Shown in pieces: positions 17,014 to 25,338 of a DNA stretch of 64,000 bases. The notes under the pieces were generated by a model. It saw only the letters and a program-made list of their open reading frames with translations. It had not been told where the DNA came from and did not search any database. Each line of letters opens with the position of its first letter. The first letter of the stretch is position 1. The stretch comes from Haloferax litoreum (GTDB lineage Archaea > Halobacteriota > Halobacteria > Halobacteriales > Haloferacaceae). Where the stretch lies: contig NZ_WKJO01000001.1 of the NCBI RefSeq assembly GCF_009674605.1, forward strand, positions 1,426,001 through 1,490,000, written 5' to 3'. The position numbers and the translations under genes are program-made.

Positions 17014-17331
17014 TCAGGACTCGCGCCACTTGTGGCCACACTCGACGCAGGTGAACAGCCGAACCTCGTAGGAACCGCCCGGCTTCGGCATCATCTCGTA
17101 GTAGGCCCGGTCGCTGTCGCAGTCGTCCGACGGACAGGGCTCCTGCACCGTTTCGGTGGAGCCTTGGGTCGCGTCGGCCACGGCGGGTGCCCCGTCGTCA
17201 CGCTGCCCCTCTCGGGTCGCCATCGCCGCTTCCGCTTGCGAGTCCCGCGGCTCTGTGTTCTCACAAGAGCGACACACCCACGTGTCGCCTTCCGTGTGCA
17301 TAATCGAACCACACTCGTCGCAGAATTGCAT
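17014..17331 (-). CDS. tfs: Transcription factor S (TFIIS/RPB9-like zinc-ribbon protein)
   Basis: 105 residues from the ATG at 17331 (MQFCDECGSIMHTEGDTWVCRSC), giving an N-terminal C4 ribbon; a C-terminal C4 ribbon follows (CPSDDC ... CVECGHKWR). TFS binds RNA polymerase and stimulates cleavage of backtracked RNA. In well-studied archaeal TFS the C-terminal hairpin tip carries an Asp-Glu pair; here the tip reads PKPGGSYEV, without it. An alternative role as a polymerase-bound factor lacking cleavage activity should be considered, or haloarchaeal TFS may use other residues. Single-gene unit. Confidence 0.88.
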   Translation of the reverse strand: MQFCDECGSIMHTEGDTWVCRSCENTEPRDSQAEAAMATREGQRDDGAPAVADATQGSTETVQEPCPSDDCDSDRAYYEMMPKPGGSYEVRLFTCVECGHKWRES

Positions 17332-17447
17332 TGTGAATGAGTCGACGTACAGTGCAAATATATGCTCGTTATTCAGCACGCCAGTCCTGTCCGGGTCCGA
17401 GGGGTTCCGCCCGAACCCTTATTATCTATTCAAACTGTCTCGAATTC

Positions 17448-17567
17448 ATGAACGTTCTCAAGATTCTGATGGAAGCCATCGAAGGCTACCGCGAGGGTGG
17501 CGTCGAAGAAGCAGTCTCCGAAGGCGTCGAAGAAGTTGCAGAAGAAGCGACAGGGCGAGACTTCTGA
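17448..17567 (+). CDS. Small acidic haloarchaeal protein, 39 residues
   Basis: ATG 17448 to TGA 17567 encodes MNVLKILMEAIEGYREGG followed by the acidic repeat-like stretch VEEAVSEGVEEVAEEATGRDF. It is probably an amphipathic helix. An AT-rich promoter-like stretch (TTATTATCTATTC) lies about 25 bases upstream, fitting a leaderless start. Function unknown. Confidence 0.55.
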   Translation: MNVLKILMEAIEGYREGGVEEAVSEGVEEVAEEATGRDF

Positions 17568-17592
17568 GACGAAGGACGGTCGCTGAACTCGC

Positions 17593-18615
17593 TCAGTTCA
17601 GGTCGCGAGCGGCGGCGACGGCGTCCTCGATGGACGGTGCGTCGAACCAGTCGTAGTCCACGTAGGCGTTGGTGCCCGCGCAGTAGAGGTCCGAGAGGGC
17701 GTCGACGATTTCGTCGGGGAGGTGTTTGGGTTCGATTTCGCACTGCTCGCGCCAGTTGGGTTCGCCCGTCTCGATGGCCTCCTGCTTCGCGGCGGCGACG
17801 GCGTCGACCCACTCGGGTTGGACGCGCTTGTAGTACTGGCGGACGACTTCCTTCGAGACCTGCTGGCCGTCGTACGAGAAGCGGTTCTCGTCGAACGTGC
17901 CGACCACGTCTGCGACCTTGACGGTCCCGTCGTGGTACAGGCACTCGATTTTCCCGTCTTCGTGGGCGAACCCGGCGCGGGCGGCGTGGTCGGTCAGAAT
18001 GTGGTTGACCGCCAGTGCGAGTTCTTCGAGTTGGTCGAGGTCCACGACGCCGGCGATGTCGTCCGCCTCGTCCCGGTCGAGGTAGCGGTCTTGTTCTTCG
18101 TACTTCGTGGAGAATTCGACGACGGGTTCGGGGAGGTCGACGGCCTCCTCGGGCCACTCCTCGGTGTCGAGGCCGTAGTCCGCGGGTTCGCCGCGCTTGC
18201 GGAGACTCGACCCCACGGGGACGGTGTTGCGGAAGACGATTTCGAGCGGAATGAGGTAGTTCTCGCCCGCGACCTCGTGGTACGCGCCGTAGTCGTACTC
18301 GCCGTCTTCGTGCGGCAGGTCCGGCACCTGCGTGAGTTCGATGGCCATCTCGGTCGGCGGCGACTCACACTCGCCGAGGTCTTTGACTTCGCCGTCTTCG
18401 ACCACACCCACGTAGTGCGTCGGGACGTGATTCACGTCCAGGAGTTCGAAGTTGTACGCACCCATCAGACAGAGACTCGCGCCCTTGTTCGGGATGTGGT
18501 CGGGCATCTCGCCCCAGTCGAAGACGGAGTAGCGGTCGGAGAAGACGAACCGGCCCCGGCCGAGGTCGGTCGCCGTCGGTTCCTCCTCGACGCGGAAGTC
18601 CTTCACGCTGGTCAT
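17593..18615 (-). CDS. purC: Phosphoribosylaminoimidazole-succinocarboxamide synthase PurC
   Basis: 340 residues, the longer archaeal form. The N-terminal [27 protein letters not shown] and later VPLEIVFRN-type segment ([21 protein letters not shown]) form the ATP and CAIR sites of SAICAR synthetase. It joins aspartate to CAIR in purine synthesis. No purine gene adjoins it; purS, purQ and purU are 3-5 kb away. The large antisense frame over this gene is a GC-bias shadow. Confidence 0.94.
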   Translation of the reverse strand: MTSVKDFRVEEEPTATDLGRGRFVFSDRYSVFDWGEMPDHIPNKGASLCLMGAYNFELLDVNHVPTHYVGVVEDGEVKDLGECESPPTEMAIELTQVPDLPHEDGEYDYGAYHEVAGENYLIPLEIVFRNTVPVGSSLRKRGEPADYGLDTEEWPEEAVDLPEPVVEFSTKYEEQDRYLDRDEADDIAGVVDLDQLEELALAVNHILTDHAARAGFAHEDGKIECLYHDGTVKVADVVGTFDENRFSYDGQQVSKEVVRQYYKRVQPEWVDAVAAAKQEAIETGEPNWREQCEIEPKHLPDEIVDALSDLYCAGTNAYVDYDWFDAPSIEDAVAAARDLN

Positions 18616-18765
18616 GTTCGACCCTCTGCGCTCTTCCCACTAAGAACCTTCCACTTCTGTGTGCATCTTGGAGTAGATTTGTGCCAAAGTATGCACGAAC
18701 ACGCGCATCACGAGGTCGTGGAAGTAATCGGGCCGCTTTTTCGATACCCGGCCGTTCGTTCGAGT

Positions 18766-19524
18766 ATGCACACCGACCTCGAATCCGACGCCGAGTGGGT
18801 CGCTCGTCTACTTCGCGAGTCGGACACTGCCGTCGCACTCACCGGGGCCGGGATGAGTACCGCGTCCGGCATCCCCGACTTCCGCGGCGAAGACGGCATC
18901 TGGAACACCGAGTTCGACCCGCAGTCGTTCCACCGCAACAGGTTCGTGAACGACCCCGCTGGCTTTTGGCAGGACAGACTGCGCCTCCACGAGCGGATGT
19001 TCCCCGAGGATGTGGGGCCGAACGCCGGACACGACGCACTCGCCGCACTGGAATCACAGGGCGTCCTCGACGCGGTGGTGACACAGAATACGGACGGCCT
19101 CCACCGTGAGGCAGGGTCCGAACAGGTGGTCGAACTCCACGGCAACGCCTCGGAAGTCGTCTGCGAGTCCTGCGGCGAACGGTACGACGCCGACTGGGCG
19201 TTGGAACGGGTCAGAGCCGGCGAGGTACCGCCGACCTGCGAGGCCTGTGACGATGTCGTGAAACCGGACGTCGTCCTGTTCGGCGAACGGCTTCCGAAAG
19301 TCGCCTACGCGGAGGCACAACAGTTCGCCGACGAGGCCGACGTCATCCTCGCGCTCGGGTCGTCGCTGACGGTCCACCCCGCCGCCGGATTAGTGGGACA
19401 GGCCGCCGAAGACGGTTCGCTCGTCGTCGTCAACTTCGACGAGACGCACTACGACGACGAGGCCGCCAGAGTCGTTCGGATGGACCTCACCGAGTTCCTG
19501 CCGGCGGTAGAAAAACGAGTCTGA
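18766..19524 (+). CDS. sir2: Sir2 family NAD-dependent protein deacylase
   Basis: 252 residues from ATG 18766; the longer upstream frame overlaps purC antisense and is rejected. NAD-binding motif ALTGAGMSTASGIPDFRG (about 25-42), TQNTDGLH, catalytic His in VELHGN, and the zinc knuckles CESC and CEAC are all present. It would remove acetyl or other acyl groups from lysines such as those of DNA-binding Alba-type or metabolic proteins. All key residues are intact. Confidence 0.94.
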   Translation: MHTDLESDAEWVARLLRESDTAVALTGAGMSTASGIPDFRGEDGIWNTEFDPQSFHRNRFVNDPAGFWQDRLRLHERMFPEDVGPNAGHDALAALESQGVLDAVVTQNTDGLHREAGSEQVVELHGNASEVVCESCGERYDADWALERVRAGEVPPTCEACDDVVKPDVVLFGERLPKVAYAEAQQFADEADVILALGSSLTVHPAAGLVGQAAEDGSLVVVNFDETHYDDEAARVVRMDLTEFLPAVEKRV

Positions 19525-19574
19525 ACACTGACGGCAGTGACGAGGGCCGCCGGTTTGCAACCGACCGTCAGTGT
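19525..19574. repeat. Nested inverted repeat between convergent genes
   Basis: Ten-base arms ACACTGACGG (19525-19534) and CCGTCAGTGT (19565-19574) flank 30 bases that contain a second small inverted repeat (CGGTT/AACCG). It begins right after the sir2 stop codon, so it could act as a bidirectional terminator or a 3' structure. Confidence 0.5.
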
Positions 19575-19618
19575 CGGTCTTCACCCCGTCGAGGGGCGCA
19601 AGTCCGTCGAGCGCGACG

Positions 19619-19866
19619 TTATGAATAAAATGGCTCGTCGTCGCGGTGGTTGTCGACGTTCTCCGTCTCGGCCGCCTCTTGTTCTCGCATCTCGTCTTCA
19701 GCGTCCGGTTCGTCGGTATTGTCCGGTCTCTCGGCGTCGATGCTTCTGTCTCTTCAGGTGCGGAAGCGCCCGCGTCGCCGCCGCCTTCGACCGTCACCCC
19801 GTGGTCGTCGTCGTCTTCGACCGCTGGGTCGCGGTCGGTGACGTCTGCCTCGGTTTCGTCGGACAT
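19619..19866 (-). pseudogene. Acidic small protein with an apparent one-base frameshift
   Basis: The frame from ATG 19866 reads MSDETEADVTDRDPAVEDDD and stays acidic to EETEAS, then turns basic and implausible (RRPRRRTSTTT). The other frame continues the acidic character (AERPDNTDEPDAEDEM ... NHRDDEPFYS) to a stop at 19619. One base is missing around 19735-19742. Repaired, the protein would be 82 residues, disordered and very acidic, as in many haloarchaeal small proteins. The shift is either a sequencing error or a real lesion. Confidence 0.6.
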
Positions 19867-19896
19867 TGGACCAGAGACCAGCGTCGCCTGATGAAA

Positions 19897-19904
19897 ATAT
19901 ATAT
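19897..19904 (-). promoter_or_regulatory. TATA box of the acidic small gene
   Basis: ATATATAT within AAATATATATTGG, centred about 34 bases upstream of the ATG at 19866, so a transcript would start a few bases before it. Confidence 0.45.
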
Positions 19905-19973
19905 TGGCCGTCTATCGGACTGTCTGTGACCCGTCACCGGTGTGGGTGAGACACTATTCCGTGTGTGCGGCGT

Positions 19974-20414
19974 CTATTGGAACTCTTCGTGGAGGTACGC
20001 CCCAAGATAGCCACCTAGCGCGCCGAGACCGACGGTGTAGAGGAGGACGACACCGAGGCCAACGAGGACCACGATGCCGAGTCCGAGGAGGCCCAACCCA
20101 AAGCCAGCACGCGGTGCGGCGATGGCGAAGATACTGAAGAACGCGAGGACGACGAACCCGAGGAGAACGGCGATGAGGCTCACGAACAGGCCAGAGAGCG
20201 CACCCGACTTCACGCCAACGTCGCGGTCGGTACCGGTGAGGTACCCCGCGAGTGCACCACCGAGAATCGTCGACCCCGGCAGTGGCGAGAGGACGATACT
20301 GGCGATAGCACCGACGATGGCAGAAAACAGGAGGCTCTCTCCGTCTTCGTCGATGGAGGATTCGCGTTCGTCCAGTGACCGCTCTGACGAACTCGGGGAC
20401 GTGGAGTGTTCCAT
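19974..20414 (-). CDS. DUF5518-like haloarchaeal membrane protein
   Basis: 146 residues from ATG 20414. A charged N-terminus (MEHSTSPSSSERSLDERESS) is followed by four hydrophobic segments: LLFSAIVGAIASIVLSPLPG, LSGLFVSLIAVLLGFVVLAFF, a long glycine-rich one (GLGLLGLGIVVLVGLGVVLL), and GALGGYLGAYL. The pattern with STILGGALAGYLTG resembles DUF5518 membrane proteins. No function is known. Confidence 0.75.
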   Translation of the reverse strand: MEHSTSPSSSERSLDERESSIDEDGESLLFSAIVGAIASIVLSPLPGSTILGGALAGYLTGTDRDVGVKSGALSGLFVSLIAVLLGFVVLAFFSIFAIAAPRAGFGLGLLGLGIVVLVGLGVVLLYTVGLGALGGYLGAYLHEEFQ

Positions 20415-20551
20415 ACCCGAGACTCTCCGCCTGTGCGTGTAATCTTTTCTGCCGTCGGTCAGGTCTGTGTTTTGCCACCGGTCCGGCCTGCGTCGATTCA
20501 CCGACTTCCGGGACCGCCCCGTTTTTAGGACCGTAGCACGTCCGTCACGCC

Positions 20552-21922
20552 ATGACCGGTCCCGCCCGCGACGACTTCGGGTTCGACCACGTCCCGGAGA
20601 CCGACCAATCGTTCGAGAATGCCCTCGCGAAGGCACGAGCGGGCGAGCGCCTCACCGTCGCCGACGGCGTCGAACTCATGACGACGGGAACCGACCGTGA
20701 CGGCATCGACCCGGTGCGGAAGGAACTCGTCTTGGAAGCGGCGGACCGTCGCCGCGCGGAGGTGGTCGGCGACGACGTGACCTTCGTCGCAAACCTCAAC
20801 AACAACGTCACGACGGCGTGTACCACTGGCTGTCTGTTCTGCAACTTCAAGAACACCGCCCACCTCTTCGAGGCCGACTCTGACGTGGACCACGGTGGGT
20901 TCACCAAGACACCTGCCGAGTCTCGTGACATCGTCGCCGACGCGGTAGAGATGGGCATCTACGAAGTCACGTCCGTTTCCGGCCTCCACCCGGCACTCGT
21001 CCTCGACGAAGAACACCGCGAGATTCTCGAATCGTACGACAACCCCGCGGCCGAGGTGAACTACAAGCCGCCCGAGGCGTACGACACGGACCCGAGCACG
21101 TACGCCGCGCAACTCGACGCGATGTCAGTCGACGGCGTCCACGTCCACTCGATGACGCCCGAAGAGGCCCACCACGCGAAGCGCGGGACCGACTGGAGTT
21201 ACGAAGAGGTCTACCGCCGACTCGCCGACGCCGGCCTCGATAGCGCACCCGGAACCGCCGCGGAGATTCTCGTCCCCGAGGTCAGAGACGTCATCTGCCC
21301 CGGAAAGATAGGCACCGACGAGTGGGTCGCCGGCATGGAAGGTGCGATGCAGGCCGGACTCGACGTGACGGCGACCATCATGTACGGCCACGTCGAAAAC
21401 GAGATGCACCGCGTGATGCACCTCGACGTCGTCCGCGACTTACAGGACCGCTACGGCGGCATCACCGAGTTCGTTCCGCTCTCGTTCGTCTACCAGAACA
21501 CGCCGCTGTACGACCGTGGCCTCGTCACCGGCGGTGCGTCGGACGACGAGGACGAACTCATGGTCGCCGTCTCACGCCTCTATCTCGACAACGTCGACCA
21601 CATCCAGTCGTCGTGGGTGAAGTTCGGGAACGCGAAGGCGCTCAAACTCCTCAACTGCGGTGCCGACGACCTGATGGGGACGATTCTCTCCGAGGAGATT
21701 ACGAAACGCGCCGGCGGCGAGTTCGGCGAGTTCCGGTCGTTCGACGAGTACGTCGACATGATTGCGGCCATCGGTCGGCGACCCGTCGAACGCTCGACCG
21801 ATTATCGGACGCGCCGACCACTCGACCCGACGGACGGCCCGCACGGTCCGCGACTCGGCCCTCGGGCGGACGGAACCCCGATGCTGGAACGCCGCCGTGA
21901 CCCGGCGACGGCAGACGATTGA
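20552..21922 (+). CDS. cofH: FO synthase subunit CofH (radical SAM)
   Basis: 456 residues. The 4Fe-4S site is Cys90, Cys94, Cys97 (CTTGCLFC). CofH joins tyrosine-derived 4-hydroxybenzyl to the pyrimidine precursor; with CofG it makes the deazaflavin FO of cofactor F420. The C-terminal about 50 residues extend past the core and are low complexity. cofG and cofC lie 2-3 kb downstream on the opposite strand, so most of the FO/F420 pathway is collected here. Confidence 0.93.
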   Translation: MTGPARDDFGFDHVPETDQSFENALAKARAGERLTVADGVELMTTGTDRDGIDPVRKELVLEAADRRRAEVVGDDVTFVANLNNNVTTACTTGCLFCNFKNTAHLFEADSDVDHGGFTKTPAESRDIVADAVEMGIYEVTSVSGLHPALVLDEEHREILESYDNPAAEVNYKPPEAYDTDPSTYAAQLDAMSVDGVHVHSMTPEEAHHAKRGTDWSYEEVYRRLADAGLDSAPGTAAEILVPEVRDVICPGKIGTDEWVAGMEGAMQAGLDVTATIMYGHVENEMHRVMHLDVVRDLQDRYGGITEFVPLSFVYQNTPLYDRGLVTGGASDDEDELMVAVSRLYLDNVDHIQSSWVKFGNAKALKLLNCGADDLMGTILSEEITKRAGGEFGEFRSFDEYVDMIAAIGRRPVERSTDYRTRRPLDPTDGPHGPRLGPRADGTPMLERRRDPATADD

Positions 21923-21923
21923 G

Positions 21924-22472
21924 ATGATGGCGACTACCCACGCCGCAGTGGGCCTCACGCTCGCCGCTCCGCTCGTCTGGGTCGCACCGGAACTCGCCGG
22001 TGCCGCGGCCATCGGTGCACTCCTCGGCGGCGTCTTTCCGGACGTGGACCTCTTCGTCGGGACCCACCGCAAGTCGCTTCACTTCCCCGTCTACTACACC
22101 GTCGTCGCTGGACTCCTCGGTCTTGTCGTCTTGGTCGAACCGACACCGCTCAGCGCCGCACTCGCGTTCTTCTTCCTCTCGGCCGGCCTCCACTCCATCT
22201 CCGACTGGTTCGGCGCGGGCGACGAACTCAGGCCGTGGGACCGGACCTCTGACCGCGCCGTCTACGTCCACCCGGCCAAACGCTGGCTTCGACCGCGCTA
22301 TCTCGTGCGGTACGACGGTGCCCCGGAGGACCTCGCGTTGACACTCCTGTTCGCACTCCCCGGCCTCCTCGCTTTCGACGGCGGAATTCGCGTCGGCGTC
22401 GCCGTCGGCGTTGCCGTCGCGCTGTTCTACACCGGATTCAGGAAACGGATGCCCGACTGGTTCGGTATCTGA
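21924..22472 (+). CDS. Membrane-bound metal-dependent hydrolase, YdjM/LexA-binding family
   Basis: 182 residues starting two bases after cofH. N-terminal MMATTHAAVGLTLAAP provides the first His; GGVFPDVDLFVGTHRKSLHFP contains the Asp/His cluster of the family (DxD, HRxxxH). There are five membrane segments. The C-terminal GFRKRMPDWFGI is cytoplasmic. Members are membrane-embedded putative phospholipid or inorganic hydrolases without settled function. The tight spacing suggests cotranscription with cofH. Confidence 0.85.
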   Translation: MMATTHAAVGLTLAAPLVWVAPELAGAAAIGALLGGVFPDVDLFVGTHRKSLHFPVYYTVVAGLLGLVVLVEPTPLSAALAFFFLSAGLHSISDWFGAGDELRPWDRTSDRAVYVHPAKRWLRPRYLVRYDGAPEDLALTLLFALPGLLAFDGGIRVGVAVGVAVALFYTGFRKRMPDWFGI

Positions 22473-22620
22473 GGGGTCCGGGTACCCCACTCACCGCTCG
22501 GGACCGACCACCTGTTCGTACGGCTTCCCTGCCGCGACGCCGCTCGTTGCACTCGTCGCGTTCCGCTCGATGCTCTCCCGGCGGCGGGAAAGCCCCCACT
22601 CGGCCAGCGTTTGCCGTCTG

Positions 22621-23127
22621 TCAGTCGCTGGCCTGCGGGCCGCCGAGTCGTCGCTGTTCGGTGACTGTGGCGGACGGGCCAACGCGTCCCTCCGCCGACT
22701 CGATGGACAAGCGAACGAGTTCGAATCCTTGGCACTCGCCGGTGTCGATGGCGTTCTGCGGGAAGACGGCGTTGTCCGCAATCGCCCCGAATGCCGCGCC
22801 CTCCTCGCCGTTTGGAACGCCGTTGAGTTCTCCGCGAACGACGACGCTGTGCCAGTCGTCGACGCTCTCGAACTCGCTGATGACCAATTCGGCGGTGACG
22901 CCGCACTCCGCGAACTTGCTCTTCGGTGACCCCGGTGGTGCCGCGAGTTGGAAGTAGAGTGACTGGCCGTCGTACCCGAACGACATTGGTCGCGCGTACA
23001 CGTCGCCATCGAGAGCGATGGACAAGACGCCGTGGCCCTGCTCTCGGAGAACCTCGTCCACGATTTCATCATTCAGTACGCGCCCGTGCTCGACCCAGTT
23101 TTTCTCGCCAGTACTCGCACGCTGCAT
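22621..23127 (-). CDS. Pyridoxamine 5'-phosphate oxidase-like flavin-binding protein
   Basis: 168 residues from ATG 23127. The split-barrel pattern is visible: GHGVLSIALDGDVYARPMSFGYDGQSLYFQLAAPPGSPKSK, then VSFG-type strands and WHSVVVRGEL. The family binds FMN, F420 or heme. Its place between cofH and cofG makes F420 a candidate cofactor, but that is inference. A TATA box sits at the leaderless distance. Confidence 0.85.
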   Translation of the reverse strand: MQRASTGEKNWVEHGRVLNDEIVDEVLREQGHGVLSIALDGDVYARPMSFGYDGQSLYFQLAAPPGSPKSKFAECGVTAELVISEFESVDDWHSVVVRGELNGVPNGEEGAAFGAIADNAVFPQNAIDTGECQGFELVRLSIESAEGRVGPSATVTEQRRLGGPQASD

Positions 23128-23146
23128 ACACTCCCTCTTTTCTCCG

Positions 23147-23154
23147 TATATATT
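23147..23154 (-). promoter_or_regulatory. TATA box of the pyridoxamine oxidase-like gene
   Basis: TATATATT centred about 24 bases upstream of the ATG at 23127, the spacing expected for a leaderless haloarchaeal transcript. Confidence 0.55.
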
Positions 23155-23256
23155 GCTCCCCATGGCTGTTTTCGCAATTCGAGAATAGCCGAAACGTGAT
23201 GGCTTCGCACGTGAGGGCCGGAACTGACGAGGTGCCAACCTCGGTCGGTGTCGGAC

Positions 23257-24420
23257 CTACCGCTCGGGTGTCGAAAGCGGCCCGTCGCCGCGGACGACAC
23301 GCCGCAATCGTCTACTGTGGACGTCATCGTCGCGGAGTCGGTCTGCGATGGGGTCTCGAATCCACGACTCTCGGTTTCGTGGGGCGGGCGCGGCGTCGGC
23401 CCCGGGCGGTCGGAACTCGTCCGGTAAGAAGCGTGCGTACACCGGCAATCGTTCCCGGAGTGGGACGCCCGCTTCGTCGGCGATGTCGGCGAGTTCTTGC
23501 AGCGCAGGCCACGCGTACTCGGGATTCACGTAGTCGTCTGTGACCGGTGAGACGCCGCCCAAATCGTCGACGCCGCAGTCGACGAGGCTGGCGGCCTCCG
23601 AGAGGTTCGGGGGCACCTGCACCGAAATCTCCTCTGGAAGTGCGACCCGCGCCATCGACACCACACGACGCATCGTCTCGATAGACGGGCGCTCGTAGTC
23701 CGACCGGTCGTTCGGAACGACGTTCTGGACGATGACCTCCTGTACGTGGCCGTACTCCTCGTGGAGCGAACGGATGGCGAGGAGACTCTCCGCACGGTCA
23801 CGCCACGACTCGCCGATACCGACGAGAATCCCCGTGGTGAACGGGACGCCTTCTTCTCCTGCGGCGCGAATCGTGTTGAGTCGTTGTCCCGGCGTCTTGC
23901 GTCGGTTCCCCGCGTGGGCGTCCACGTCTGCCGTCGTCTCCAGCATCACGCCCATGCTGGCGTTCACCGGCGCGAGCGATTCGAACTGTTCGCGGGTCAA
24001 GTCACCGGGGTTCGAGTGTGGGAGCAATCCCTCGTCGAGCGCAACCTCGCACGCGGCGACGAGGTAGTCGAGAATGTCGTCGTACCCCCACTCGTCGAGT
24101 TGGCGGTGAATCTCGGTGTATCGCTCGTCGGGTGCGTCGCCAAACGTGAACAGTGCTTCCGTACACCCGGCGTCTGCGCCCATTTGGACCACGTCTCGTA
24201 CTTCGTCCAGCGACATGAGCGTCGCCTCGCCGGGCACGTCGTAGTAGGTGCAGTACGTACACGTGTAGCGGCACGCGGTGGTGAGTGGAAGGAACACGTT
24301 GCGCGAGAACGACAGCGACTCGGGGGCGTCCACGTCGTCGGGGCCGACAGCGAGGAGTCGCTCGACAGCGTCGTCGGCGACGTCGACATCGACTCCGTAC
24401 TCGTCGGCACCCGGGAACAT
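23257..24420 (-). CDS. cofG: FO synthase subunit CofG (radical SAM)
   Basis: 387 residues from ATG 24420 (MFPGADEYG); an upstream frame extension is rejected as it adds Arg-rich sequence. Fe-S ligands Cys50, Cys54, Cys57 (CRYTCTYC). CofG completes FO from the CofH product with a second radical SAM step. C-terminal motif DDLGGVSPVTDDYVNPE is typical. It is on the same strand as cofC, about 300 bases downstream of it. Confidence 0.94.
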   Translation of the reverse strand: MFPGADEYGVDVDVADDAVERLLAVGPDDVDAPESLSFSRNVFLPLTTACRYTCTYCTYYDVPGEATLMSLDEVRDVVQMGADAGCTEALFTFGDAPDERYTEIHRQLDEWGYDDILDYLVAACEVALDEGLLPHSNPGDLTREQFESLAPVNASMGVMLETTADVDAHAGNRRKTPGQRLNTIRAAGEEGVPFTTGILVGIGESWRDRAESLLAIRSLHEEYGHVQEVIVQNVVPNDRSDYERPSIETMRRVVSMARVALPEEISVQVPPNLSEAASLVDCGVDDLGGVSPVTDDYVNPEYAWPALQELADIADEAGVPLRERLPVYARFLPDEFRPPGADAAPAPRNRESWIRDPIADRLRDDDVHSRRLRRVVRGDGPLSTPER

Positions 24421-24717
24421 ACCGCTTGGTCTGCGACGGACCACTAAAAACGTATCACTCGCGGGCGATTCGAGAGACAGAAGTCGAGAGTGAGTCGGGG
24501 TTTTGGTGCCAGACACGACCCCGACCCGTCCGAAGAGGCGTCAGATGCTGTTCCCAACCGCGTGGGTTCCAGCGAGCCACCGCGACGTTCGGACTCCACT
24601 TCGTCGCCCGTGGCGTCTCGAAGACGGCACGGGAGCGCGCGGCGCACGTTGCCTCAGTTCCCGCCGGGCACACGAACACACCGCGCTTGTTAATGTATAT
24701 CGTGCACCATTATGGAG

Positions 24718-25332
24718 CTATCGGCATCCGCGGACGGCCCCGACCCGGCCGTCACCGCGGTCCAGACGGACCCCATTCTCGGCTAACCACTCGCGTGAGT
24801 GCTCCTGTCCGTGTAGCAGCACCTCGACAAGGTCGCTCGGTTCGTCGATATCGACGGCGAGGCGCATCGAGTCGAACTCGACGAACGACGCGCCGGTGTC
24901 GTCCGCGATAGTTCGGTGGTCGGCGATGGACGCACCGTGGTAGTCGACGGAGAAGTCGGGGTGGCGGACGACGAGTGCGTTCGTCCCGCCGCCGAGTCCC
25001 GGCGCGGCGACCACGTCGCCCGCAGTCTCGAACAGACGTTCGAGCGTCTCCGGTGTGGCGAGTGCCAAGTCGGCCATGACGACGGCGATGGGTTCGTCAC
25101 CGCCGAGTTCGTCGTTGACCGCGTCGGTCAGTGGTCTGTCGTCCACAGTGACTGGGACGTCGATGTCGACGGGCGCGTCTGCGAGAACGACCGGGTCACC
25201 CCCTGCTCGCTCGATTGCAGCGAGGACGTCTCGGAGCATCGCGAGCGAGAATTCGCGTCGCTCGTCGGCGTCTAAAAACGGGGCGAGTCGCGTCTTCGGG
25301 GAACGCCCCCCGAAGGGAACGACGACTCGCAT
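24718..25332 (-). CDS. cofC: 2-phospho-L-lactate guanylyltransferase CofC
   Basis: 204 residues with the nucleotidyltransferase start MRVVVPFGGRSPKTRLAPFLDADER and MADLALATPETL. It activates 2-phospholactate (or an alternative such as phosphoenolpyruvate) with GTP for transfer to FO in F420 synthesis. The 297 bases between it and cofG hold no gene that I can support. The exported protein gene next to cetZ1 lies immediately upstream on the same strand. Confidence 0.9.
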   Translation of the reverse strand: MRVVVPFGGRSPKTRLAPFLDADERREFSLAMLRDVLAAIERAGGDPVVLADAPVDIDVPVTVDDRPLTDAVNDELGGDEPIAVVMADLALATPETLERLFETAGDVVAAPGLGGGTNALVVRHPDFSVDYHGASIADHRTIADDTGASFVEFDSMRLAVDIDEPSDLVEVLLHGQEHSREWLAENGVRLDRGDGRVGAVRGCR

Positions 25333-25338
25333 CGAAAC

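Noticed and set aside
17722-18765. Long plus-strand frame extending Sir2 upstream across purC
   Set aside because: It lies antisense to purC; Sir2 begins at 18766 where the NAD-binding domain starts.
24421-24717. Possible small gene between cofG and cofC
   Set aside because: The open frames here are Arg-rich or lack plausible starts; nothing was supportable.
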